The position numbers were made by a program, and so were the translations under genes. This document shows positions 1 through 7,582 of a DNA stretch of 64,000 nt, piece after piece. Position 1 is the first letter of the stretch; every line of letters begins with the position of its first letter. The DNA comes from Coriobacteriia bacterium (GTDB lineage: Bacteria > Actinomycetota > Coriobacteriia > Coriobacteriales > UMGS124): contig JAGZEG010000002.1 of assembly GCA_018368455.1 (NCBI GenBank), positions 186,001-250,000 of the forward strand, read 5' to 3'. The notes beneath the pieces were generated by a model. The model ran no database searches and was not told the DNA's origin. It saw nothing but the letters and a program-made list of their open reading frames with translations.

Positions 1-1059
1 GCCGCCGTGAAGCGTCGCGAGGCGCGAGCCGCCGTGAAGGAGGCACGCAAGCACGATGCCCCGCTGCGCCGCGCCTACCTCGAGGAACTGCGCCACGACC
101 ACAACGCACGCATCGAGCAGCTCGACGAGGAGCTCCACGCCCTGCGCGTAGCCCATGGTCTGGCCGAGGCCGAGTTGCGAGCGCCCTGGCTCGACGCTAA
201 AGAGCGCACGCGCATAGCCAAGCGCACGATGCAAGCGGCGCTGTGCGAGCTGCGCGCCCAAGAGAAAGTTGAGCGCCCGCAGCGCATCGCCGGCGAGGAC
301 GCCGCGCGGCGCGAGCGCAACGAGGCGTCCGACAAGCGCTGGGAGGCCGCACGCAAGGCGACGACGGAGCATGCCGTCATGCAGGTGGAGATCCGCGAGG
401 CGCGCCAGGCGGGCACCGGCGACCTCACTGCACTGCGCGCCCACGAGGCAGAGCTGCGCGCCCAGGCAGCACAGCTCGAGAAGGAAGCACGCGAGGGAGA
501 CCTCGCGGCCGCGAACAAGGCGTTCGAGCAGTGCCACGTGAGCAGCGTCAATCGGGCGGTCGCCCGGGCGGACCTGCGCTCGGAATGGCTGGCAGCGCGC
601 CACGAGGCCGACATCGAGCGCAGGCGCTCCCGCGACGCGGTGCGAGCGTTCCGCGAATCGACGAAGCGTGAGATGTCCGAGGCCGAGGCGCGCATCCGCG
701 CCCTGCGCAACGCCGAGAACGAGTCGTACGAGCAGGCCGTCAACGAGGTTTATCTGACGTGGGGCCTGAGCGAGGCCGAGCTGCGCAGTGAATCCCTTGA
801 CGCCCGCGCCTACGCCCACGAGCTCAAGCTTGCTGCGCGCGAAGCGAATCGCGCCTACCTCCAGCAGGGACGCGAGGAGGAAGCCGCGCAGCTCGAGGAT
901 ATCCGTCAGAAGAGGAACGCCGCATACGAGAGCTATGCGCAGGAGGTTTTGGACATCCGCACGAAGCGTGGCGTCGCCCGGGCCGAAGAGCGCGAGTGCG
1001 CACGCACAACGGCACTCACGGTCTACGCCCGCTACCGGGCCGAGTTGGCCGGTGCGTAG
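1..1059 (+). CDS. Coiled-coil protein of unknown function, 5' end possibly outside the window
   Basis: The reading frame is open from the first base. A GTG at position 7 could start it, but no ribosome site is visible, so the true start probably lies upstream. The product (about 350 residues) is almost all charged helix rich in Ala, Arg and Glu, with no signal peptide or membrane segment, so a cytoplasmic coiled coil is likely. A degenerate unit A-E/D-LR-x4-L-DAR recurs near residues 50, 190 and 255, suggesting internal duplication. A perfect GC-rich hairpin lies 37 bp after the stop. No known family is recognised. Phage-tail or structural coiled coils are possible, but nothing nearby supports this. 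Confidence 0.6.
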   Translation, partial: AAVKRREARAAVKEARKHDAPLRRAYLEELRHDHNARIEQLDEELHALRVAHGLAEAELRAPWLDAKERTRIAKRTMQAALCELRAQEKVERPQRIAGEDAARRERNEASDKRWEAARKATTEHAVMQVEIREARQAGTGDLTALRAHEAELRAQAAQLEKEAREGDLAAANKAFEQCHVSSVNRAVARADLRSEWLAARHEADIERRRSRDAVRAFRESTKREMSEAEARIRALRNAENESYEQAVNEVYLTWGLSEAELRSESLDARAYAHELKLAAREANRAYLQQGREEEAAQLEDIRQKRNAAYESYAQEVLDIRTKRGVARAEERECARTTALTVYARYRAELAGA

Positions 1060-1095
1060 GAGCAAGGTCGGCGCGTAAGAGCAAGTCGAAAATCC

Positions 1096-1130
1096 AGCGC
1101 CCCGTCGAAAGGCGGGGCGCTTACATTTTC
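1096..1130 (+). terminator. Hairpin terminator after the coiled-coil gene
   Basis: Inverted repeat AGCGCCCCG (1096-1104) and CGGGGCGCT (1113-1121) with an 8-nt loop, followed by a weak T-rich stretch. It also lies at the 3' end of the minus-strand gene fragment at 1121, so it could serve both strands. Confidence 0.6.
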
Positions 1131-1303
1131 AGGCTATTGCACAGCAGGCCCTGGCTGCACGAGACGCTCCAGTCCCACAGGGCGCGCTCGGCGTCGCCAG
1201 GGGCGTACGTTTCGAGACGCTCGATATCAAAGCCCCGGGTCAGTCCCTCGAGTGGAAGCATCGGGTGCGATGACACGAGCGGGCGCCATCGGTACACAAA
1301 AAT
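1121..1303 (-). pseudogene. 3' remnant of an unknown protein-coding gene
   Basis: About 60 codons on the minus strand end in TAA at 1121-1123 and show the GC-rich third positions typical of real genes here (for example GAG-CGT-CTC-GAA-ACG-TAC-GCC). The encoded end includes DIERLETYAP and RALWDWSV. Coding character stops near position 1300, just where a 16-bp repeated motif begins, and no start or ribosome site can be found. I read it as the C-terminal stump of a gene broken by rearrangement. The family is not recognised, and an overlooked small gene is the alternative. Confidence 0.35.
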
Positions 1304-1309
1304 CCCGCT

Positions 1310-1366
1310 AAGTGAATGTTTCTTCGCGGTCGCCTGCAAAAAACGGCGTCAAGTGAATGTTTCTTC
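1310..1366. repeat. Two direct copies of a 16-bp motif
   Basis: AAGTGAATGTTTCTTC occurs at 1310-1325 and again at 1351-1366. The inverse, nearly identical form AAGAAACGTGCACTT lies at 1480-1494, and a weaker form lies at 1517-1532. The spacing and mixed orientation suggest protein binding sites or recombination sites. No gene is associated with them. Confidence 0.6.
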
Positions 1367-1743
1367 CGGGCAAGGGCCGGGATTTTGGCGCGCCGGGAGA
1401 CCCCTGCCCAGGAAAACCGCAGGTGAAATACTCGTGGCTAGCTAGTATTACCGGCAAAAACGAGGCCCTAGCGTCCAAGAAACGTGCACTTGAGGCCAAA
1501 ACGAACACGGACGCCTCAAGAGCCGTGCACTTAACGGCTTTTTATGGCACGCGGCCGCACCCGGGCGCCGAGAAACGTGCCCATCCCGCACTGTGTACCC
1601 GCCACCGAGGTGCCAAATGACGCGTTGGCGCACCCCTCGCGCATCAAGCGCGCATCGTCCGGCGCGAAGAGACGCGCTACCATGGGGCCACACCTCCAGA
1701 ACCAGGGCGCGCAGCCGCACGCGTCCCGCGAAAGGACATCCCC
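1367..1743. other. Non-coding stretch before the DUF3825 gene
   Basis: No convincing gene. It contains a CCGCAGGT core near 1418, inverse copies of the 16-bp motif, a CTTGAGGC/GCCTCAAG dyad (1489-1496 and 1513-1520) and the terminator-like hairpin at 1521. Confidence 0.5.
1521..1545 (+). terminator. Rho-independent terminator-like hairpin
   Basis: AGCCGT (1521-1526) pairs with ACGGCT (1534-1539) and is followed directly by a run of T. No intact plus-strand gene precedes it, so it probably belonged to a lost gene or ends a non-coding transcript. Confidence 0.5.
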
Positions 1744-3114
1744 ATGGTCACCCAGCCCGCCAGCGCAGTGCCTCCCTCCCCCGAACGTCCTCCCGAGCCC
1801 GTCAAAGCGTGTATCCCATCAGCCCCCGAAACCGAGACACCCGCCATCCCGCTCGAAGAGCAGCAGAACGTCTACCGCATCCTCGCCTCCCAGTTCCCCT
1901 TTGAGCAGGACATCCCCATGGCAACGGTGTCGCACGCACTCAACGAGGCCGGCGTCGACAGGGAGTCGTTCGGCTTCAAGAAGATGAAAGCCTTCCTTGC
2001 CGAGCTCACGAGCTTTCTCTCATTTACCGACATCATCGCCAACGGCGTACCGCAGCGCCTCGTGACGATCCACGAGCAGCCGGGCTGGGCCGCACCCACC
2101 ACGAGCGCCCCCGAGACGGCAAAGCCGCGCCCCAGCCGCCCGCAGGCGTCCTCTCCGTCGAAAGAGCTCGAGCGCTTCGCCTGGCTGGGCTCTTGGAACA
2201 GCTTCCTCTCCCAGCTCGCCGCCATGGCGCTTCCCGAGAGCTGGGACTTCGATGCACCCGACGAGCGTCCCTCCGGGCAGAGGCCCTTCGCCATCCTCAA
2301 GAGCTTCATCTGCACGACGTTTTACCGGCTTAAGCTCGAGGACAAAGTTCTCGTCAACGAGGAGGGCACGTTCGCAGCATTCAACACCGGCCTGTTCGAC
2401 CGCCGCTACGACGACATCTACGCATGCTTCGAGCCCTCGGGCGCAGGTGAATCCGACGAGCTGGCGCCCTGGAAGTTCGCTGGGCTGTGCACCTGCGGCG
2501 TGCGCACACTGGGCAAGCGCCTCGTCAGCACGTTCAACCCGCGCCCCGAGCCCGCATCGTACTTCGCGAGCAAAGACGACCTGCTCTACGACCTGAACCG
2601 CGAGCTCATCGTGGACTACGACCACATCCTCATCGACAACATCGCGCGACTTCCCATCGCCTACCTGCGCGACGAGCTGGGAGAGGATCCCGAGATGGTC
2701 GCCCTGCTCAGCGAGGCTGAGGCCCCGGACGTGGCACCCGAGCGCTATGCGGCCCTGCTCGGGCAGGTGGGGCGCTCCATACAGGCCAACCCGCGGCTGT
2801 TCCGCCGCCTGCGCTGGCGCCTGGAAGACGCAGTGGACGTTGCCAAGCGGCGCATCCGCTGGAACTACAAGACGGCCATCCCGTCGTACTACCCGCGCGC
2901 CAACACGATGAGCCTGCTGCTGCCGCTGTGCCTCCTCGAGGATGGGGTAGCCGACGTCGCACTCGTCGTGCAGCTCATGCCGTCGGGCGTCTACCAGGGA
3001 CAGACGATCCTCACGATGCGCCAGGCGTACATGAACGCGCGACTCATCTGCCGCCCCGACAGCGACTGGCTCACGACCGTCGGGCGCGCGGACAGCGGAG
3101 AGGGCGAGGAGTAG
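1744..3114 (+). CDS. LOTUS-like winged helix plus DUF3825 protein
   Basis: 456 residues. After a disordered Pro-rich leader, residues about 40-110 resemble an OST-HTH/LOTUS winged helix (pattern YRILASQFPF...GFKKMKAFLAEL). Residues about 150-445 match DUF3825, with FYRLKLEDKVL, the conserved AAFNTGLFDRRYDDIYACFE block and the closing YQGQTILTMRQAYMNARLI. LOTUS domains are known to bind RNA. DUF3825 has no assigned activity, so an RNA-linked cytoplasmic role is inference. The start follows AAAGGA at good spacing. The gene stands alone, with a hairpin upstream and a convergent phosphatase downstream. An unusual singleton worth comparing with other DUF3825 loci. Confidence 0.75.
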   Translation: MVTQPASAVPPSPERPPEPVKACIPSAPETETPAIPLEEQQNVYRILASQFPFEQDIPMATVSHALNEAGVDRESFGFKKMKAFLAELTSFLSFTDIIANGVPQRLVTIHEQPGWAAPTTSAPETAKPRPSRPQASSPSKELERFAWLGSWNSFLSQLAAMALPESWDFDAPDERPSGQRPFAILKSFICTTFYRLKLEDKVLVNEEGTFAAFNTGLFDRRYDDIYACFEPSGAGESDELAPWKFAGLCTCGVRTLGKRLVSTFNPRPEPASYFASKDDLLYDLNRELIVDYDHILIDNIARLPIAYLRDELGEDPEMVALLSEAEAPDVAPERYAALLGQVGRSIQANPRLFRRLRWRLEDAVDVAKRRIRWNYKTAIPSYYPRANTMSLLLPLCLLEDGVADVALVVQLMPSGVYQGQTILTMRQAYMNARLICRPDSDWLTTVGRADSGEGEE

Positions 3115-3168
3115 GCCCCGGGTTCAGGGGCCAACCGCACCAGCCTCGAATCCAAGACCCGGCAGCGC

Positions 3169-3822
3169 CTACAGCTCCCCCGCCGCGAGCAGGTCGCGCA
3201 CCTCAGAGAGGCTTGCGCAAACGCGGGTTGCAAGGGTACGGATCTCGTCGGTCGGCGCCATCGTATCAGGCACCATCACCGTGACGAAGCCGCCCGCAGC
3301 ACCGGCGCGCACCCCAGGGAAGCTGTCCTCGAGCACAAGCGTGCGCGCGGGGACCGTGCCCAGGCGACGAGCAGCCTCGAGGAAGATGTCGGGCGCTGGC
3401 TTGGAGCGGGCAACCTGCTTACCGGGAACGATGGCCGCAAAGCAATCGGCGATGCCCGCGCGATCGAGGTTGTTGCGGATAAGCGCTTCGGGACTCGACG
3501 ACGCCACCGCCATCGGGATGCCCTGGGCCGCCAGGTAGTCAAGCAGCCCGAACAGGCCCGGCTTGGGCGGCACACCTCGCGCGAAAGCGAGCTCGGCCTG
3601 GCGGTAAAACTCAGCGAACACGGCCTCGGCATCCACGTCGGCCCCGCAGAAGCGGCGGATGACGGCGAGGGCGGCGTCGCCGGTCGTACCGCGGGCTGCG
3701 TCGGGCATGCCGTCGGGCACGGTCAGCCCGAACGTCGCCAGCGCCGGCTCCCACAGCGTGCCCCACACGCGCTCGCTGTCGAACATGAGCCCGTCCATAT
3801 CGAAAATGACGCCGTCGACCAT
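3169..3822 (-). CDS. HAD-superfamily hydrolase, beta-phosphoglucomutase-like
   Basis: 217 residues with all four HAD motifs in order: nucleophile FDMDGLMFDSE near residue 7, the motif II Ser in AVASSSPEA, the Lys of RSKPAPD, and the acidic EDSFPGV of motif IV. The all-alpha cap after motif I places it with the beta-phosphoglucomutase/phosphatase group. These cytoplasmic enzymes dephosphorylate small sugar phosphates or repair damaged metabolites; the substrate cannot be read from sequence. GAGGGG precedes the ATG. It lies downstream of a flavoprotein gene on the same strand, but a perfect hairpin separates the two, so it is probably a separate unit. Confidence 0.9.
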   Translation of the reverse strand: MVDGVIFDMDGLMFDSERVWGTLWEPALATFGLTVPDGMPDAARGTTGDAALAVIRRFCGADVDAEAVFAEFYRQAELAFARGVPPKPGLFGLLDYLAAQGIPMAVASSSPEALIRNNLDRAGIADCFAAIVPGKQVARSKPAPDIFLEAARRLGTVPARTLVLEDSFPGVRAGAAGGFVTVMVPDTMAPTDEIRTLATRVCASLSEVRDLLAAGEL

Positions 3823-3906
3823 GGGGTCGCCCCTCTCCCGTTTGTCCCATCCAAGCAGGCCAACCCGCGCTGCGGGTGCGCCCGGCGCCTAATCTACCGC
3901 AACACA

Positions 3907-3942
3907 AGCGGCCGGATGCCCGAGATGCGACATCCGGCCGCT
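3907..3942 (-). terminator. Strong hairpin after the first flavoprotein gene
   Basis: Perfect 12-bp stem: AGCGGCCGGATG (3907-3918) with CATCCGGCCGCT (3931-3942). It lies 49 bp past the stop of the minus-strand reductase and is followed on that strand by a T-rich tail. Confidence 0.75.
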
Positions 3943-3990
3943 CCACACATCACGCAGCGCTCGCCACAGCGCGCGCGGAGGCGTCCCTCC

Positions 3991-5550
3991 TTACGCAAGC
4001 ACCGCCTTGCCGGCCGTGCGGCCCATCGAGACGGTCGCAAGCACGCCGGTGCCCGTCCCGGGGTAGTAGCTGCCCATGAAGCCGCCGACGACCTGGCCCG
4101 CGGCGAAGAGGTGCGCAATCGGCTCGCCAGCCGTGTCGAGCACGGCGCACGTAGCCGGGTCGACGCGCAGGCCGCCCACGGCGCCCAGGTTGTAGTCGTA
4201 GTTGCGCGTCGCGTAGAACGGCGCCTCGTCGATGGGCTCCATGCCGCAGCAGCGCGTCGGGAACTGCGAGTCCTTGCCGTCGGCCGCCATGTCGGCGTTC
4301 CACGTATCGATCGCAGCCTTGAGGTTGCCGGGGATAACACCCATCTGCTCGGCCAGCTCCTCGATCGTGTCAGCCGTCAGCACGGTGCCGCTCTCGATCT
4401 CGTCCGAGAGGTCGTCGCTCATCGGGCTCACACCACCGACGACAGCGCCACCCAGCGCGGCGGCCTTGCTGTCAAACACGCTCCACATGATGTGGTCCTC
4501 CTGCGCGAAGCCGGCACGCAGCACCCAGGCGTAGTGGTCGGACTCGCTCACGAAGCGACGCCCGTACTTGTTGACGAGAATGCCGGGGACCTCGGGCATG
4601 CCAGGTAGCGTGGGCGTGCCGCCGACATTGTTGCCCAGACCGATGAAACCGCCCATGCCGGTGAGGTCAGCACCAACGCTCATGCCCATGCGGATACCGG
4701 CGCCCGTGTTCGTGCCGACGGTGACGGCGTGGCTGTCGGCCAGTGCGGCGACCATGTGCAGGGAGAACGCCCTGGCCATGTCCTCGCCGCGATCGAAGCT
4801 GCACGTAGCAAGGATGACGCCCTTCGCGGCCTGGTAGCGCACGCCGTTGACGTCGACAACGCCCGTCACGACGCCCTCGCCGTCGACGACGAGATCAGCG
4901 ACCTCCGTCTCCATGACAAACGTGCAGCCAGCCTCGTCACACGCTTTCTTGAGCGCGGCCACATGCCAGGCACCGTAGGTCAGGCCGTCCTCGTTGGCGC
5001 CGCTCGCGAGGTGGATACGGGGCTGCTGCAGGTCGGCGTCGACGTTGGGAATGACGCCGTTGCCGTACACCGTGTCGTACACGACGCCGAGGTCCTCCAT
5101 AAACGCGATGCAAGCAGGGCCGTCGTCGCAGATGGACCGCACGAGCCCCTCGTCAAGCTGGCCCTCGCCCGCGGCAAGGTAGAAGTCGGCGTGCTTCGAG
5201 GTCGTGTCGCCAGAAACGCCGGCCGAGCTCTTCTGCAGGTCCGTACCGGCCGCCTGGATAACGCCCGACGAGTTGTTCGTGTTGCCGCCCACATTGGCCG
5301 CGCTGTCGATGAGGATAACGCTCGCACCCTCGCGCGCCGCGACGAGGCCGGCGACGAGACCAGCACCTCCCGCGCCCACGATGACGACGTCGGCGCTCTG
5401 GTCCCACGTGCCGTCATCAGCGGCGGGAGCGGCCACGGCAATGCCCGCCATCGCAGCAAGGCCAGCCGCAGCGCCCGCGACGCCGGCAGCCCCGCGCACG
5501 AAGGAGCGGCGAGAGAGCGAGGCGGATGGGACGTTCGTGTTCTGGGTCAT
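3991..5550 (-). CDS. Tat-exported FAD-binding reductase, fumarate-reductase type (A)
   Basis: 519 residues from the ATG preceded by AAGAAGGGA. The N-terminus is a twin-arginine signal (LSRRSFVRGAAG, then a long Ala-rich helix), so the protein folds with FAD and is exported. Residues about 50-95 form the dinucleotide fold (VIVGAGGAGL, closing ILIDSAANVGGNT), and the FAD-capping end is FAAGQVVGG...YYPGTGTG. The family reduces C=C bonds of fumarate, urocanate and many gut organic acids using respiratory electrons. It lacks its own heme domain, so it must take electrons from a separate cytochrome or quinol oxidase. It lies downstream of a membrane LuxR gene, with a perfect dyad about 150 bp upstream. 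Closest relative here is the reductase at 7583; the substrate is unknown. Confidence 0.9.
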   Translation of the reverse strand: MTQNTNVPSASLSRRSFVRGAAGVAGAAAGLAAMAGIAVAAPAADDGTWDQSADVVIVGAGGAGLVAGLVAAREGASVILIDSAANVGGNTNNSSGVIQAAGTDLQKSSAGVSGDTTSKHADFYLAAGEGQLDEGLVRSICDDGPACIAFMEDLGVVYDTVYGNGVIPNVDADLQQPRIHLASGANEDGLTYGAWHVAALKKACDEAGCTFVMETEVADLVVDGEGVVTGVVDVNGVRYQAAKGVILATCSFDRGEDMARAFSLHMVAALADSHAVTVGTNTGAGIRMGMSVGADLTGMGGFIGLGNNVGGTPTLPGMPEVPGILVNKYGRRFVSESDHYAWVLRAGFAQEDHIMWSVFDSKAAALGGAVVGGVSPMSDDLSDEIESGTVLTADTIEELAEQMGVIPGNLKAAIDTWNADMAADGKDSQFPTRCCGMEPIDEAPFYATRNYDYNLGAVGGLRVDPATCAVLDTAGEPIAHLFAAGQVVGGFMGSYYPGTGTGVLATVSMGRTAGKAVLA

Positions 5551-5700
5551 GGGGATTCCCTTCTTCTCGAAACGGGGACGGCGCTCGTCACGCGCGAAGC
5601 CCGACGGCAGACACAGCCGCTTGCAGCTGGCTCGCATCAGCGCGCGTCACGCGTACGTTCGTACGAAGAGAGTATGGGAGCGAAGGAGCCCCGATGGCTA

Positions 5701-5735
5701 TACCACTCGTCGTGGTAGACATCCTGAGCTGGGAT
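5701..5735 (-). promoter_or_regulatory. Candidate LuxR operator upstream of flavoprotein A
   Basis: TACCAC (5701-5706), 5-nt spacer, GTGGTA (5712-5717), then GAGCTGGGAT at 5726-5735. The same arrangement with the same 5-nt spacer occurs upstream of the paralogous reductase (9322-9357). This supports a shared regulator, plausibly the LuxR protein encoded between the two reductases. Confidence 0.6.
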
Positions 5736-5770
5736 GATAGCCAAGGATACCCATCCGTCGCGATAGGGGC

Positions 5771-7378
5771 CTACGCCCGCGCTGAGCCCCCGTCCCCGCC
5801 CGCGGCGAGAGCATCCCCAGCCCCTCGCCCCTCGATGAGGTCGATGAGCTCCTGCTGCGTGTGGATGTCCATCTTGCGGTAGATACTGCGGATGTGCGTC
5901 TTGGCCGTGTCGGGCGCGATGCCCAGCGAACGCCCGATGTAGGCCGCCGTCCGACCGCGTGCCAGCAGGCTCAGCACCTCCCGCTCGCGCGGCGTCAACG
6001 AGTGGCGACTTGCCAGGCCTGCGCAGGCTTCGGGGATCTCGTCGGTCGTCTCTGCCGGCTCACCCACCGCAAGCCATTGGCGCAGGGCGCTGCGTGGGTC
6101 GTTGAACACGAGCAGGACAGCCACAAAGAACGCCAGGACGATGGCCATGAACAGCAGGGCCGATGCCGTCTGGCCAGAAGAAGCGCCCTCCCCCTGCGCG
6201 ACCAGAAGCCGGGTGCCCACGAGCATGCCCGGCACCTGAGACGCCTGAAACACGAGGTAGCCGAGGGCATACGTGCGCACGACGGGGCGATTGACACGCC
6301 GCGCAAGGTCACCCCAGTACACAACCATGAAGAAGTAGAACACCGCGAAGCCGAGCTCGTTGACGGTCGCGGCCAGCCACGTCGGCACGATCTGCACCGA
6401 CGCCAGCGCAACGCCCGCCACCGTGGCGACAAGACCAACCGCATAGATCTGCGAAGCCCCGAATCGCGGACTCAGCCGAGCGCTCGCCAGCAGCATCACG
6501 AGGCCCGCCAGCAACTCGGAGCCCGCCATGCCAACGCGTGCGCGCAGGACATCCCCCGGCTGACTCAGGTCAAGCACGCCCGACATGAGGCCGAACGTGA
6601 GCCCCACGAGCGCCGGCAAGATGAGCAGGGTCCAGCTGAACGTGACGGCGTGGGCCGCGCCAGGAGGGGGCGGGGGCGTCGGGGCGTCGCCGAGCCGACG
6701 TGTTCCCAGCCAAGCCAGCCACGAGCACGGCAGGGAGCACGCCAGCAGAGCCGCGATCTGGACGGCCCCCTGGACCTGCGCAGGCAAGACGAGCAGCCCG
6801 AGAAACAGCCCCGTCGAGCTCACGAGCGAGAGCCCCATGTCCACGAGGCCGGTGCGCAGGCTCATACGCGAGAACATCTCGCCCCACGCTATCTTGAGGA
6901 AGCCGATGGCCGCACCGCCGAGGCACGAGCCCGCGACGAACGCCACAACGCCGCCCGTGAATGTCGAGATCGCGATGCCCACCGAGCCGGACGTCAGCAA
7001 GATGCCCGCCAGCGCCATGGCACCGCGCGAGCCGACGATCGTTGAGAGGGCGCCGCTGAGAAAGACGATCATCGTGAGCGCCGCAACGTTTGCGAGCAGC
7101 GTGATACCCGTCGGGATAGCCAAGATGCCGTCGAGCTGGGCGAGCACGGAGATCGACAGCCCCGTCTTGCCCACGAGGCACGACCACAGCCAGATGCAGG
7201 CAAAGCTCACCCAGCGCGGCCAGCCGCCCGTAAGCTCGGCGCGCACAACGTCGCGCCATGAGCCGTCGGGGGAGGCGTGCGGCGAAGTCATCGGATCCGC
7301 CACCAGATCAGAGGCGCCAGAACTCGCATCCCCTTCGATTCCAGCGGGACCCCGCCTCTTCGTCCTAGCCTCGCCCAT
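5771..7378 (-). CDS. LuxR-family regulator with multi-helix membrane sensor (1)
   Basis: 535 residues starting at an ATG preceded by GAGGTGGGC; an upstream in-frame ATG at 7417 lacks such a site. Residues about 30-440 contain roughly a dozen hydrophobic helices resembling a transporter fold. The C-terminal 65 residues are a LuxR helix-turn-helix (SLTPREREVLSLLARGRT...DTAKTHIRSIYRKM). This architecture is common in Eggerthellaceae next to respiratory reductase genes; a membrane-embedded activator that senses the substrate is the usual inference. It lies between two paralogous Tat flavoprotein reductases and probably controls both. No receiver domain is present, so it is a one-component regulator. 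Confidence 0.9.
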   Translation of the reverse strand: MGEARTKRRGPAGIEGDASSGASDLVADPMTSPHASPDGSWRDVVRAELTGGWPRWVSFACIWLWSCLVGKTGLSISVLAQLDGILAIPTGITLLANVAALTMIVFLSGALSTIVGSRGAMALAGILLTSGSVGIAISTFTGGVVAFVAGSCLGGAAIGFLKIAWGEMFSRMSLRTGLVDMGLSLVSSTGLFLGLLVLPAQVQGAVQIAALLACSLPCSWLAWLGTRRLGDAPTPPPPPGAAHAVTFSWTLLILPALVGLTFGLMSGVLDLSQPGDVLRARVGMAGSELLAGLVMLLASARLSPRFGASQIYAVGLVATVAGVALASVQIVPTWLAATVNELGFAVFYFFMVVYWGDLARRVNRPVVRTYALGYLVFQASQVPGMLVGTRLLVAQGEGASSGQTASALLFMAIVLAFFVAVLLVFNDPRSALRQWLAVGEPAETTDEIPEACAGLASRHSLTPREREVLSLLARGRTAAYIGRSLGIAPDTAKTHIRSIYRKMDIHTQQELIDLIEGRGAGDALAAGGDGGSARA

Positions 7379-7415
7379 GCCCACCTCGCCCCAAAACGTC
7401 GCGTGCCCCAAGGGC

Positions 7416-7445
7416 ATTATCGCCCCTGGAGCACGCGTTGTGGAA
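7416..7445 (-). promoter_or_regulatory. Possible promoter of the membrane LuxR gene
   Basis: On the minus strand TTCCAC is followed by 18 nt and GATAAT, about 38 bp before the chosen start codon. The -10 is good and the -35 weak. Confidence 0.35.
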
Positions 7446-7582
7446 CATTTTGTTAGCGAGCCCAGACTCGGGCAGGCCCGTCAGATCTGGCGCGATCGGG
7501 GCCGGGTAAGCCCGTCAGAGATCCGCACGCGGTAGAGCCTAGGACACCAAGGCGCAGTATGCGCGCCCATGTCGAGAGGCCC

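Noticed and set aside
1448..1720. Several short frames before the DUF3825 gene
   Set aside because: None has a start site, conserved composition or recognisable family.
3114..3132. GGCCCC/GGGGCC hairpin between the DUF3825 and HAD genes as terminator
   Set aside because: The stem is only 6 bp and has no T-run on either strand.
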